A stretch of DNA of 45,067 nt from Nemertoderma westbladi (GCA_032718475.1 JAUCBJ010008651.1:1-45067), one strand, 5' to 3'. Shown: positions 30,986 through 40,994, counted from the first letter of the stretch. Made by a program: numbers and translations. The notes: generated by a model not told the origin, from the letters alone.

Positions 30986-33001
30986 TTATACAAATCTAGT
31001 ACGTAAGTAGGAAAGACAGTGGTGTCTTCCAGCGTGTTTCAGATGTAAATGTGCGTCCAGTATCATTGCACGTTGTAGTTCGTGATGTTGCGGTATTATT
31101 ATTGGGTACCTAAAGTTTGTGTTAAAGTCAATGTTTTGAAGCCGAGATTTATGACAAATTAAGCCATTATAAATAATCGGACTCCAACTCAGTATTGGTG
31201 ACGACTTGATTGGTTGACCTTGATGTATAGATGTGAATTCGCGCGCGAAATATCGCAGTTGGTAATGGCGAATTAATTTAATCTCACACCTGTCAATCTC
31301 AGCCAATGTAAGTCGACGTGTAAAGTCATGTTTGCCTTTTACGTATTGTACAAAACGTACAATCCACGCTAACTTTCGGCAAGCGTTTGACCAAGAGTCT
31401 GTTAAGTTTACAATACGATCGACGTGAGTATTTGTGACGTCATCAGGTAAGTCAATGGAGATTTTGGAAGGTTTTGAATTACTAGAAGGGCCCACGGGTC
31501 CGCCGGTAGGTATTCCCTTGTTGACTGTTGATCCGTCCGGGTCTACAAGTAATTTGTCCTTCTTTGTCTTCTTACCTTGATTGTCGGTACTTTGTAAGTC
31601 GATCGTTAATGGTGGTTTGAACTCTATGGGGTCAGCAGGTTTTGGTAAGCTTAATTTTCTGCCGACATTAATCCCAGGTTTCACCATAGGTTGTAAGTTC
31701 GGTATGTCTCTTGAGCGCAGAGTAACACCTGTATTTACATTAGCGTAGGTACTACCCACATCTGTAATACATGAGGTTTCACCGTGCTTATGGTTGCTCA
31801 AGTGTGTCAAAATTGGTAGTTTGTCAATACAAGGCCGCTCCAATAGGGAAACTGCGGCTTTACTGTTAGTCAATACATTACTAATGTCCGGTAGAACATT
31901 TTGTGATGTTTCTGACAAAATGTCTAGTCGACTGTCTAGTAATGTGTCTGGCGATACGTCTGGTAACGTATCTGGTTGTTTGTCAATAGAAGGCCGCTCC
32001 AATAGGGAAACTGCGGCTTTACTGTTTGTCAGTGTGTTACTAGCGTCTGGTAGAATGTCTGGTTGACCGTCTGGTAACGTGTCTGGTTGACCGTCTGGCG
32101 ATATGTCTGGTGTAGAAAGGCTCGCAAGTCTTCCTCTCTTGACCTTTGAAGTTATATCTTTCCATTTCGCCTTCGGTTTCTTCTTGAGTTTCGCCGCCGT
32201 CGTCTTTTTCTTTGTCTTCCCCTTTTTTGGTTTCTTGATTTCGGCGTCCTTAGGGATAGTATTAGATTTGTTGTCGTATAACGGAGGCCAATCTTGTGTC
32301 GATTTCTGCAAGAATTGGGGTCCGTGTTGCCAAAATTCTTTGTTCTCCGGTTTACAGAATTCCTCAGGCATCATTCCTCGCGACGCAATATCGGCTGGGT
32401 TTTGTGGTCCGGGACAATGTCGCCAATCCTCTTTTATTGAACGGTCTAGAATTTCCGCGCGACGGTTAGCTACGAATGTCTTGAATTCGAGTGTGTCGTT
32501 GTTTATGTAAAATAAAACCAACGTCGCGTCAGTCCAATAAAATATCTGTAAACTCGACTGTAGTTCTGTCTGTATGAGGTTCACGATGGTGGTTGACAGG
32601 GTTGCGGCTTGTAGCTCGGCTCGTGGTGTCGTCATATACTTAGTAGGCATGGTCTTAGCCTTAGAAGTAATGAGCGAAACATCGAACTCGTCTGATTCTA
32701 CTTGTCTGCGCAAGTACGCTGCCACACCAAAACCGTTGTCACTGGCGTCAGAAAAACAGTGTAGTTCCAAGTTGTCAGGAAATGTACTTTGTAATGGAAA
32801 GTAAACCCTGGGTATGGAATAATCCTCTAGCGAAGATAATTCTGCCTCCCAGGTCTTCCATAAGTCCACTTGGTCTGATGAGATCGGCTCGTCCCATGTT
32901 AGTCCATCCTTCCATATACTGCGCATATAAATGCGGGCTTGCAGTATCACTGGACTGATGAATCCTAACGGATCGAACAATCGGCTCAACTTTGACAAGC
33001 A
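30986..33001 (-). CDS. BEL/Pao RNase H and linker, pol second segment
   Basis: In the same frame as the RT segment, separated by TAA at 33004-33002, and ended by TAA at 30988-30986. Opens with the conserved LSRLFDPLGFISPV of BEL pol. RNase H catalytic residues, counted from the TTG at 32998, are Asp near 84 (FSDASDNGFG), Glu near 127 (PRAELQ), Asp near 157 (YWTDAT) and Asp near 203 (NPADIASRG). Residues about 250-290 are Lys-rich, and 295-395 are PDTLPD/GQPD repeats with a 53-residue duplication. The end carries the His pair of the integrase zinc domain (DAHLHLKHAGRHH). The roughly 300-residue linker between RNase H and integrase is unusual. Confidence 0.9.
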   Translation of the reverse strand, partial: CLSKLSRLFDPLGFISPVILQARIYMRSIWKDGLTWDEPISSDQVDLWKTWEAELSSLEDYSIPRVYFPLQSTFPDNLELHCFSDASDNGFGVAAYLRRQVESDEFDVSLITSKAKTMPTKYMTTPRAELQAATLSTTIVNLIQTELQSSLQIFYWTDATLVLFYINNDTLEFKTFVANRRAEILDRSIKEDWRHCPGPQNPADIASRGMMPEEFCKPENKEFWQHGPQFLQKSTQDWPPLYDNKSNTIPKDAEIKKPKKGKTKKKTTAAKLKKKPKAKWKDITSKVKRGRLASLSTPDISPDGQPDTLPDGQPDILPDASNTLTNSKAAVSLLERPSIDKQPDTLPDVSPDTLLDSRLDILSETSQNVLPDISNVLTNSKAAVSLLERPCIDKLPILTHLSNHKHGETSCITDVGSTYANVNTGVTLRSRDIPNLQPMVKPGINVGRKLSLPKPADPIEFKPPLTIDLQSTDNQGKKTKKDKLLVDPDGSTVNKGIPTGGPVGPSSNSKPSKISIDLPDDVTNTHVDRIVNLTDSWSNACRKLAWIVRFVQYVKGKHDFTRRLTLAEIDRCEIKLIRHYQLRYFAREFTSIHQGQPIKSSPILSWSPIIYNGLICHKSRLQNIDFNTNFRYPIIIPQHHELQRAMILDAHLHLKHAGRHHCLSYLRTRFV
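31817..32105 (-). repeat. Coding repeats in the RNase H-integrase linker
   Basis: The block encoding TNSKAAVSLLERP(S/C)IDK occurs twice, 159 bp (53 codons) apart, surrounded by short repeats encoding DGQPD and DTLPD. A copy of the dispersed motif starts at 32114, right at the upstream edge of this repeat. Confidence 0.85.
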
Positions 33002-35827
33002 TTATCTCTTTGTCAGTGTGTTCTCTTGACTGTCCAGTCTCACTTTCACTCGAAAGTTGTCTGTGTTTGGGTCCCAAAAGAGCCCCAACACCTTAGTCGT
33101 CGGTAGTGGTTCGAACTCTAGGTCTATGTCACCACCTCCACGCTCAGTCGTCCCGAATGAGTCTACTAATTCGGCACTGTTTGAGGCGAATTTGGTGAGG
33201 TTAAAACCTCCGCTCGCTAAGCAGTCCCGTAATTGATGTGCTACTGTTGTAGCACGTTCTACTGTGTCGCAACTCTGTAAACCGTCGTCTACATAAAAGT
33301 CACGCTCCACAATCCTAATTATCTCTGGGTCATATAGGTGTTTCTGATCTCTAGCGGCTTGTTTTAGGGCGTACATCGTGCAATTTGGGCTGTCTCTGGC
33401 ACCGAAAACGCGAACTTGCATTTGGTAAGTCGCCGGTGGTAGACTTAAGTCTCCTTCCGGGTACCAGAGGAACCGCAAACTGTCTCTGTCTCGCTCTAAC
33501 GCTTTCACTTGGTGAAACATCGCTTCAACGTCGCAAGTAAAAGCTACTTGACGCTGACGGAAGCGCATAATCACCCCCATAAGATAATTATTCATGTTTG
33601 GTCCATCCATCAACTCACTATTGAGGGACATTCCCTCAAATAGAGCCGCACAATCATTGACTACGCGTACTTTATCTGGTTTGTCGGGATGTCTCACATA
33701 GTGATGTGGCAGGTAGTATGTCTGGTTAGTCACTATCTCTGGGTTAGTCATTCGGATAGCGTATCCCTTAGTCAAATACGTCTCCATCTGAGTGTTGTAC
33801 TGCAGATGGGCCTTCTCGTCCTTTAATAGACGTTGCCGTATTGAGTGTAGACGTCTCAAGGCTAGTGGATAGTTGTTTATAAGTTTAGGACTTTGGCTAC
33901 GCCATAACATCCCTACCTCATAATGTCCGTCTTTCGTCTGGTGGATAGTATCTTCCATGATCTTCAGAGATTGTTTCTCCTGTTCCGACATACAAGGTTC
34001 GTAGCTACCAGGTTCAGCTGTATCTTGTTCTAACCACCTGATAGTCTTCTCCGTTAATTCCTTGTCTAGTACAGCTTGTTCCAACTGATGATTTCTCAAC
34101 GCGTCATCATCGATCTCGACGGGCACTGTTGAGGTTATTGGGGTAGGTAGACTCGCAAGCCTATCATCTGTCGTCGATGGAATCTCTAGCTGACTCGTCT
34201 TCTCCCCAAGTTCTAGACTCACCTGGTGAATTAGCTGCTCCTTGTGACTTATCATACTAGTTACACGTCTGTTATGTTTTGTCGACTGTAGTGTAGTATG
34301 GTTCACGTCATGTGAGAAGGAATGAATTGAATTTGTAGTTAATAAACTACATGTACTCTGTACATCGTCTTCCTCGTCACTTACGTCTAGTGTGCGCACA
34401 GGCGCTCGAGTATACCACCCTATCGGCATTCTGCAGGCGTATGCGTTTCCCGCTACAACTGCCGATGGTCTGGTTTCCCACACCTGATGTAGGTTGAATT
34501 GGTCCGTCCCGATCAGCATTGCTACCGATCTATAATTGACAGGACATTCGGGTACACCAAGGTGTCTGAAATACTTACGGTCCTCTAGAGATTGTTCCGG
34601 CACTGGACCTAGTAGGTTACTAAAGTCCTTCGTGGCCGCAAAGGTTAGATCTCTAAAGGGTAACAAAGACCTCTCCCTCTCGCTGTGTTGCGATTTTGGA
34701 AGAAGAGAGTCTAAGTTTAACTTGACTCGTGTCACTGGTATTGCACGCTGTCCGTGCATACTACTTACGGTATAACTGACGCGCTTACCTTGTTTAAGAT
34801 CCGTCACTACGTCAGCTATCTTTTCATCCACGTAGCTATGAGATGAGGCTGAATCTAGAATCGCATAGATCCTCTTGCTCCCCTTTGTGCCAGTAACCTT
34901 AATCGGAATTACACTGAATCCCTTCAGTTGGTCAGTAGTCAGAAGCGCGATCGACGGTTGTTCGTCTCCATTGGAATATTCGTCGTCGTCTTCTAACTCT
35001 TCGTCCGACGATCCGGATTGTTCTGAGAAGCAATCCTCAATATGGGTCACGAAGGTTGGAGTCGTTTTCGATTCTCGTTTTCGGTAGGCCGCATCACATC
35101 TCGCTGCTGCTTCCGGGTGTTCCCTGGCGAAGCGTTTCGTCGGCGTGTGGCTGTCTGTGTGGAGCAGACCGTCGTGGTTGCGTCCACAGGATGGACAAGT
35201 GTCGGTATTTGGGCAATCTTTACGGACATGTCCGTGTCGCGTACACCGCCAACAAGAGTCCAATGGCCGTATTTGCAGCCGTCGTTCTTCCGAGTTCAAC
35301 TCGCGAAATTGTCGACAACCTCGTAACTTGTGACCAATATACCGCTTGCCTAGATGCTCGCAGTATTGGCAGCCGCTGAAGTCGGTACTAAGTTGTTGTC
35401 TCGTCTGTTTTGTCCCAATGGGCGCAGATACCCTACTACCGTCCGAGAATTGTCGTGATTCCGTCGGTGTGGCGTAAGTGGCCGTCTTAGTGGATGTTGT
35501 TTGGGGTTTTTGTCGGTTGGAGGATGGCAATGTGATTCCTTCTGCCACGATGTGCTGGTCGGTGTAGTTAGATCTAGTTTCTACTACTGCCTCCCTGGAT
35601 ATTAAAAGGTACACATCTTCTAATTTTAAGAATCCTCCCCGCTCTTCTCGCTGGTATTCGACCTTCCTCCACTCCCGACGAAGTCGATGGTGGAGTCGTC
35701 CTATGATCTTTAATAGGACTGTAGGGGTATTCCCGTAATCAAGTTGTCCAATGGATCTTAAGGTAGTGATAGCGTTCTTGATCTCGTCAGCTAGTTTTAA
35801 TAAGTCGACGGGTTTAGTGATAGCCCC
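33002..35827 (-). CDS. BEL/Pao protease and reverse transcriptase, pol first segment
   Basis: The open frame continues gag after a shift at the G run near 35824-35828 (minus sense GGGAGGGGGC); there is no ATG of its own. Numbered from the GTG at 35614: zinc motifs at 82-100 and a classical CCHC knuckle CWRCTRHGHVRKDC at 121-134, then CPSCGRNH. The A16/DUF1758-like aspartic protease has Asp 254 in ILDSASSHSYV, where DSA replaces the usual DSG. RT shows VRVVNDCAA near 649, Asp 695 in FTCDVEAMFHQV and YVDD at 774-777. The segment ends at TAA 33004-33002. It would mature Gag-Pol and reverse transcribe the genome. Because of the breaks it is probably not translated as a fusion unless recoding occurs. 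Confidence 0.92.
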   Translation of the reverse strand, partial: GAITKPVDLLKLADEIKNAITTLRSIGQLDYGNTPTVLLKIIGRLHHRLRREWRKVEYQREERGGFLKLEDVYLLISREAVVETRSNYTDQHIVAEGITLPSSNRQKPQTTSTKTATYATPTESRQFSDGSRVSAPIGTKQTRQQLSTDFSGCQYCEHLGKRYIGHKLRGCRQFRELNSEERRLQIRPLDSCWRCTRHGHVRKDCPNTDTCPSCGRNHDGLLHTDSHTPTKRFAREHPEAAARCDAAYRKRESKTTPTFVTHIEDCFSEQSGSSDEELEDDDEYSNGDEQPSIALLTTDQLKGFSVIPIKVTGTKGSKRIYAILDSASSHSYVDEKIADVVTDLKQGKRVSYTVSSMHGQRAIPVTRVKLNLDSLLPKSQHSERERSLLPFRDLTFAATKDFSNLLGPVPEQSLEDRKYFRHLGVPECPVNYRSVAMLIGTDQFNLHQVWETRPSAVVAGNAYACRMPIGWYTRAPVRTLDVSDEEDDVQSTCSLLTTNSIHSFSHDVNHTTLQSTKHNRRVTSMISHKEQLIHQVSLELGEKTSQLEIPSTTDDRLASLPTPITSTVPVEIDDDALRNHQLEQAVLDKELTEKTIRWLEQDTAEPGSYEPCMSEQEKQSLKIMEDTIHQTKDGHYEVGMLWRSQSPKLINNYPLALRRLHSIRQRLLKDEKAHLQYNTQMETYLTKGYAIRMTNPEIVTNQTYYLPHHYVRHPDKPDKVRVVNDCAALFEGMSLNSELMDGPNMNNYLMGVIMRFRQRQVAFTCDVEAMFHQVKALERDRDSLRFLWYPEGDLSLPPATYQMQVRVFGARDSPNCTMYALKQAARDQKHLYDPEIIRIVERDFYVDDGLQSCDTVERATTVAHQLRDCLASGGFNLTKFASNSAELVDSFGTTERGGGDIDLEFEPLPTTKVLGLFWDPNTDNFRVKVRLDSQENTLTKR

Positions 35828-38495
35828 CTCCCTTACAGAGTTCCTCTATTACTGACCTGGCCATGCTCACTGTACCTCCGTATATCGAAGTTAAACGATC
35901 GTACGCTAGTTCGAAGGCGTCCGGTACACCAACGAAGGTCTCTGCCAAACGTTTAGGTTCTCCTGACAACGTTTGAAGCAGGTAATTGAACTTCTCCCGT
36001 GATGTAAAGGCGCACACGGCGATCTGGGATTCGATATAGTCTACGAAAGTATGCCAGTGTTTTGAGCTACCGGAAAACTTCGGTGGTTGTTGTACCGGCA
36101 ATCCCTGTCTGGCTGCGAATTTCGCTATCTCCTCGGCAACGTTCAGAGTTTCGCGTCCTTGGTTGGTAACTTGGTTGATATCCCTTCTTGGCGCTTTTCC
36201 CTGATACGATGTGGGGTTTGAAGGTACCGGTCTTTGTGGTTCCTTCGGGTGTCTATTGTGTTCGAATTCGGAATTTCTCGAACTGTCGGTGTAACCTTCC
36301 TCCAGACGTTCCTCGATCTGAGCCAACTTGTTAACAACTGGTCGCAGGATGTCGGCGAACTGTTGTGTACTAATTGCGTCCGTTGGTTGTAACGCCTTCT
36401 GTGTTGGTGTATTCTGTGGAGGATTGTCTGCAAAGGAGTTGTCTGAACGCTCGCGTTTGTATTCATCGGCCGCCCCTGTTCTAAATACCTCGCGTTTCGG
36501 GTAATCCGATTCGCTCGAAGTACTACTATCATCTGGATATGGTGGTCGACGTGCTCGCGTCCGTTGCGTCGTTCGAATTCTAACGTTCCGTTTCGGAACA
36601 TCGTCCACTGATCTCCGTTGTTCGGTAGGCTCACAAGTCTTCCTCGAAGTCGTAGATTGCGATGTAAATTGGTTGAACGGTCGCGTAGACACTGTTCTCC
36701 GTTGTTCGGTAGGCTCACAAGTCTTCCTCGAAGTCGTAGATTGCGATGTAAACTGAATCGGTGGGCGAATGACAGCATTTGAAACAACTGGCCTTGAAGG
36801 TCGAAACGTCATTGGGTAAGCGTAGTGTGTAACGGGTTTAGGTGTCGACGGTGGACTCACCTGTTTTGTCGTCAGTAATACAGGTTCGACTAATAAACTA
36901 CTACGATCTGTAATCGGTGGGTTACTTACCTTGACTTTCGGAATAGGCGACGACGTTGCTCTTGGCGGTGTAAACTCGTCCGGAATAACAAACCTGTGTT
37001 CCGTCGCACCATGGATAGGAGAAATGTTACTACTACCCGCAATCGAAACAGGTTCCTTAGTCGTAACCGGTGCAAACATATGAGTTACCTGTGGGAATCG
37101 TTGACACAAGTCCTTTACTAATTGTCGTTCCCGTCCGGGTGCTCCTACGCTTCCTTCCTTCTTTCGTTCCTGAATTTGGCGATGTCTTACCTCTATCTGG
37201 TCCAAGTCATGTCCGTCTCGAGATCTCATCGATCGATCGCGGGCTTGTAGATCCAGATCTTCCTTGGCGTTGGCTAATTCTCTCGCCTTCCTCCCGAGTT
37301 CGAAATGAAGTTTAACTTCCTTCTCGCGTTGTTCCGTTTGTTGTTGTTGCGCCTCGAACTCTGCTTGTCGTATAGCTGACTGAGCCTTTATTTGCCGTTT
37401 TTTCATCTCAGCTCTCGCTTCTGATACTAACCTCTGTCGCTCTAATTCAGCCGCTGCCGTTCGTTGCGCTAACTCGGCCGCTGCTGCTTGTTGGGCGATG
37501 TCCAACTCCAACCTTTCCATCTCGGCCGCTTCCAACTCGGCTTGTTCTTGCAGATGAGAGATTCTTGCAACATTCGCAACACGTAGTTTTTCTTCTTCTA
37601 CCGCCGCTTGTGCCGTCAACAATTGAGCTTGTTCCTCCGCTTCCCGTTGTTGTCTATCATGTTGTTGTTGCTGTCTGGAAATTTCTGACGTCACGATACT
37701 TATCTCGCCAATTTCGCTGCGAATACTCACTAACGATTGGTCCAGTATTCCCAGTGCCGATTCGATTTGTGCGAGCGAAGTTTCCCTCGTAGCCTCCGGC
37801 ACGGTTTCCCAATCTCCGACGTCCTCGCCGCACATGCGTAAGTGATCCGTCAGGTGTTTCAATTGTCCATCCAGTCGGTACAGTTCCTGTTCTTCCTCGG
37901 GCTGTAATAATTCGTCCGAAACTGACTCACCTAACAACTGGTCCGCTTGTTCCTGTTGTATGTGTCTAATCGTCGACTTAAACTGAATCAGTTTCTCTCT
38001 AGCGATCATTAGTTTCTCGAGGATTCTAAGTTGAGTATCCATGTCCTGTCTCTGTCTAGCTAGATCTTGTAGGCCAACTAGATTATCTACGGACTTATAT
38101 ACTTTACTCTGTACTCTCACCTGGAGGGTGTAGAACTCGAATCGAGACATCGGCGCGGTCAACCCGTCTAATATGCGTTGGCCTTCTCCAATACTCCTGG
38201 TAATATGCGCCATGTAACCGCCGACGCTCCTAACAACGCTTTCCTGACTTCCTGCTGAACTTACCATGTCCGATTCCCTATATCTAGGTTGCGGAACAGT
38301 TAGAAAGTCCTCGGTCCTGCCGTCGCCTCGTACTACGGCATCCGGTACTCCCGGTGGATGTACTGGTGACGCACACGGTGTAGGTTCGGTAGGCTCGCGA
38401 GTCTTCCCCTGTTGTTCTTCCGCTGCTGACTTATCCGCGTCACATGAGTCATAGTCGGTTTGTGTATTTTTCGTATAGTCTTGTTTGTCACTCAT
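35814..38495 (-). CDS. BEL/Pao Gag with long coiled coil
   Basis: 893 codons from ATG (context GAAATGA) to TAA. The N-terminal third is polar; residues about 270-450 form a long Glu/Gln/Arg/Ala coiled coil; a Ser/Pro/Thr-rich linker follows with an exact 28-residue duplication (SRKTCEPTEQRR twice). The C-terminus holds a DUF1759-like capsid domain (LPVQQPPKFSGSSKHWHTF ... EKFNYLLQTLSGEPKRLAE ... LTSIYG). The frame ends prematurely at CKGGGYH; the domain continues in the next frame, pointing to a one-base gain in the G run or a programmed shift. Gag would assemble cytoplasmic particles packaging element RNA. Confidence 0.9.
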   Translation of the reverse strand: MSDKQDYTKNTQTDYDSCDADKSAAEEQQGKTREPTEPTPCASPVHPPGVPDAVVRGDGRTEDFLTVPQPRYRESDMVSSAGSQESVVRSVGGYMAHITRSIGEGQRILDGLTAPMSRFEFYTLQVRVQSKVYKSVDNLVGLQDLARQRQDMDTQLRILEKLMIAREKLIQFKSTIRHIQQEQADQLLGESVSDELLQPEEEQELYRLDGQLKHLTDHLRMCGEDVGDWETVPEATRETSLAQIESALGILDQSLVSIRSEIGEISIVTSEISRQQQQHDRQQREAEEQAQLLTAQAAVEEEKLRVANVARISHLQEQAELEAAEMERLELDIAQQAAAAELAQRTAAAELERQRLVSEARAEMKKRQIKAQSAIRQAEFEAQQQQTEQREKEVKLHFELGRKARELANAKEDLDLQARDRSMRSRDGHDLDQIEVRHRQIQERKKEGSVGAPGRERQLVKDLCQRFPQVTHMFAPVTTKEPVSIAGSSNISPIHGATEHRFVIPDEFTPPRATSSPIPKVKVSNPPITDRSSLLVEPVLLTTKQVSPPSTPKPVTHYAYPMTFRPSRPVVSNAVIRPPIQFTSQSTTSRKTCEPTEQRRTVSTRPFNQFTSQSTTSRKTCEPTEQRRSVDDVPKRNVRIRTTQRTRARRPPYPDDSSTSSESDYPKREVFRTGAADEYKRERSDNSFADNPPQNTPTQKALQPTDAISTQQFADILRPVVNKLAQIEERLEEGYTDSSRNSEFEHNRHPKEPQRPVPSNPTSYQGKAPRRDINQVTNQGRETLNVAEEIAKFAARQGLPVQQPPKFSGSSKHWHTFVDYIESQIAVCAFTSREKFNYLLQTLSGEPKRLAETFVGVPDAFELAYDRLTSIYGGTVSMARSVIEELCKGGGYH
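36610..36760 (-). repeat. 84-bp tandem duplication in gag
   Basis: About 54 bp are nearly identical between 36616-36669 and 36700-36753 (period 84). Each copy carries the dispersed motif and encodes FTSQSTTSRKTCEPTEQRR. Confidence 0.9.
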
Positions 38496-39302
38496 TTCGG
38501 TAGTTGTAAGTCAAGTAAAGTGAGTGTCAAAGTATCAAACTTACCGTATTTTATCTAAACGGTACTAATTACAGTCTTATAAAATTAGCCTACCGGCCGA
38601 TTTTATAGCAGATGGATAAAATTAGCCTAAACGGCCAATTTTACAGCAAATAAATGTCACGGAATAAGTATATAATAAAATTAGCCTAGCGGCCAATTTT
38701 ATAACAAATAAATCGGATAACGATATGCGTTATCAAAAGGTAAATTAAATACAATAATACGGACTAATTCAGCAATGAACAAAGAAATCATACGGAATGC
38801 ATAAATACTTGAGACAGTGGAACCCACAATAATTTTAACTAATACGGTAATGCCTAACTTATTTATGCAACTTTTCGAACTCACCCACTCCAATAATTCT
38901 CCAGAAAAACAGATTCCCAGATACAAACCGGACGTGAACCTTTCCGTTTTTAACGTTGCGGACGAAACGCGATTTTCCCAACCAAAGTTGTTGAGTTATC
39001 TATCTCCCAAACTTGCTAAACACGGTCTTGCTCCCGTTACAGTCTAGAAATGAGTTCTGAATCCTGAAAAACAAAAGAGTTAGGTTTTACTTTTCGAAAA
39101 TTTTGTACCGGTACAATATGGTATTTAAACCCTTTTAAACACCGGTATTCAATTCCAAAATATTTTACACGCGGTTCAAATCAAATTTTTATTTCAAAAA
39201 ATTAGCACTTAGCTAATCAAATACAAATTTTTACCTCAAAATACAGAATTTTCAAATAACTTTAGTCCTACCGAACCGTAGTTCAGTAAAACATATTCCT
39301 AC
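38496..39302 (-). other. BEL 5' leader
   Basis: 807 bp from the 5' LTR edge to the gag ATG, with no credible ORF. It is AT-rich and contains three related hairpins near the gag end. The first bases inside the LTR do not show the TGG expected of a tRNA primer binding site. Confidence 0.7.
38578..38716 (-). repeat. Three repeated stem-loops in the BEL leader
   Basis: Three copies of an AAAATTAGCCTA..GGCC.ATTTTA element (about 38580-38605, 38617-38643 and 38677-38703), each an inverted repeat. As element RNA, copies 2 and 3 form 10-bp stems containing one G-U pair with loops GUUUA and GCUA; copy 1 has a single mismatch. They lie about 85-210 bases upstream of the gag ATG. Confidence 0.8.
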
Positions 39303-40789
39303 TAATTGAAGAGACAGCAACAATACCTGCAATATCCTACTGTAAAGTTTGTGAATCAAATCATAAATCCGACCTTCTCACCAAAACAGTAAACTCTAAG
39401 TAAGCGAATATATTGCAGTATCGATCTCTTATAACCGGTGAGGCAGAAAACAGTCTACGAGCAGACAAACTTCGATAAAACAAAATCCCGCGCAGCGAAT
39501 CCTAAAATCAGGCTGACTCACTGACGGACTAAGGGGCTCGTATACTTTGCCGCGGTGTGATTTATATGGTTGGGCAAAGGGACGCTAGCTAGGTACAGAG
39601 GCAGAGATTTGGAGATGTCTAACTAGCGAGCAAAGTGCAGTAAGGACGAAAGTTAATTTTATATATTTTGAGGTGTAAATAATTTCTAACGCGCGTGTGT
39701 TAATTCTGAACGGTCAAAAGCAGTTTTGCTCCTTCACATATATAATTACTGGGTACGGTGTGCATTTTACGAATATTCTAATTTTGTAACTTGTAGGTCT
39801 AATACTCACGAATGATAAAGTTCCTTCCCCTCTTGCGTATTTCCAGGACTCAAATTCAGGCATAAGGTTAATACTACGCCCAGAATTCGGCAATTTTAGG
39901 TACCAGGTCCCTGATACTAAGAAGAGATGTGTTAGTTTACTACTGTAGGCGTACGGGTACTAATAGCTATCCTGGCTCCTATCTAGAATTTTAGTCACCC
40001 AGGTAGTCCGGGTAACTTCCTATTAGGGCGTTGGCGGGGACACGGTAGATGTTAGTATCCCTAATAGCCTCAATTTATTTGCGCCTAGTGTAAACTGCCC
40101 TACCGCCTGAACGGTACAATCCTAATTCAGGTGAAAACACAGCAACCCCCCTAGCCTACAAGTTCTAATGCAATGGACACCGTTGCACGGCAAATAGTCA
40201 CAGACGCACCTGTACTTAGCAAGAGTTAAGCGTACAGTTTGCTGCACCCTAACCAATGTGTATGCCTTGTACCGGTGTGCCTACGTCCTATCTGCGTACT
40301 AGTATCTGCCTGCGCTCTCCCCCCCCCCCCGTAGGAATATGAAGGTCTACTGCGGTTTTTCCTGAATCAAGACAGTACAGTCCCTTTTGATGTAATTTTA
40401 GGCTTACAGCGTGTCACTACGTCTACCTTTTGATCTTTTGGTCTTATACTTAGGTAGCAAGGATCGAACGCTGTCTAACCTTTCAGGCGATGGGCGAATA
40501 ACTCTAAATGGTATTGCGGGTTGTCTCTCGTCTACATTCCCGTGATGTTCCCGTTCATTGCTGCGGCCCGATCTCTAGCCGGCCATCCTGTCCCTGAGTT
40601 TGTTCACCGTAGTGAATCCATAGTAAAACAGATAGAAAAGCTGAGAGAATATTCTGACTTTATTACAGAAGATACAATTATAATACAATGTAATCTGAGA
40701 ATAAACTAAGCACGACAGAATATTGATAAGATAATCTGAGAAAGATTGAGATATAAGATATAGTGTGATAACTAATGAACAAATCGCAC

Positions 40790-40800
40790 CTTTATATAGC
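40790..40800 (-). promoter_or_regulatory. LTR TATA box (5' LTR, active position)
   Basis: GCTATATAAAG on the minus strand, about 20 bp downstream of the 10-bp inverted repeat. This copy would initiate the genomic transcript, near 40760. Confidence 0.6.
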
Positions 40801-40994
40801 AAATTTGTGCCGCAATCAATCGAGAAAATTCTCGATTGTTCTATGGGTTCTAACAAGGTTTTAAAGATAGCTATTGGTCCAGCTAATATATAACTTGCAC
40901 GACATTGGTTACAATCAAATAACTACAGCCTCATTGGTACAGACAAATGCAATTAATTTGTAGCGGTTAATTTAAATGAGTTGAAATTCTGCAC

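Larger units (their letters stand above)
27222..38407 (-). repeat. Dispersed near-palindromic motif of the BEL element (7-8 copies)
   Basis: In the element's sense the core is GGAAGACTYGYGAGCC, often followed by TTTCT. Copies: 27222-27242, 27510-27530 and 29610-29637 (non-coding); 32114-32141 (pol); 36624-36643 and 36708-36727 (gag, inside an 84-bp duplication); 38388-38407 (gag). A weaker, inverted copy lies at 34146-34162. The copies at 29610 and 32114 share 28 identical bases. Coding copies use different reading frames (KTREPTE in gag, GRLASL in pol), so conservation is at the nucleotide level. Confidence 0.85.

Noticed and set aside
39283-39302. Primer binding site directly inside the BEL 5' LTR
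   Set aside because: Sequence GTAGGAATATG lacks the TGG complementary to tRNA CCA ends; no convincing tRNA match by eye.
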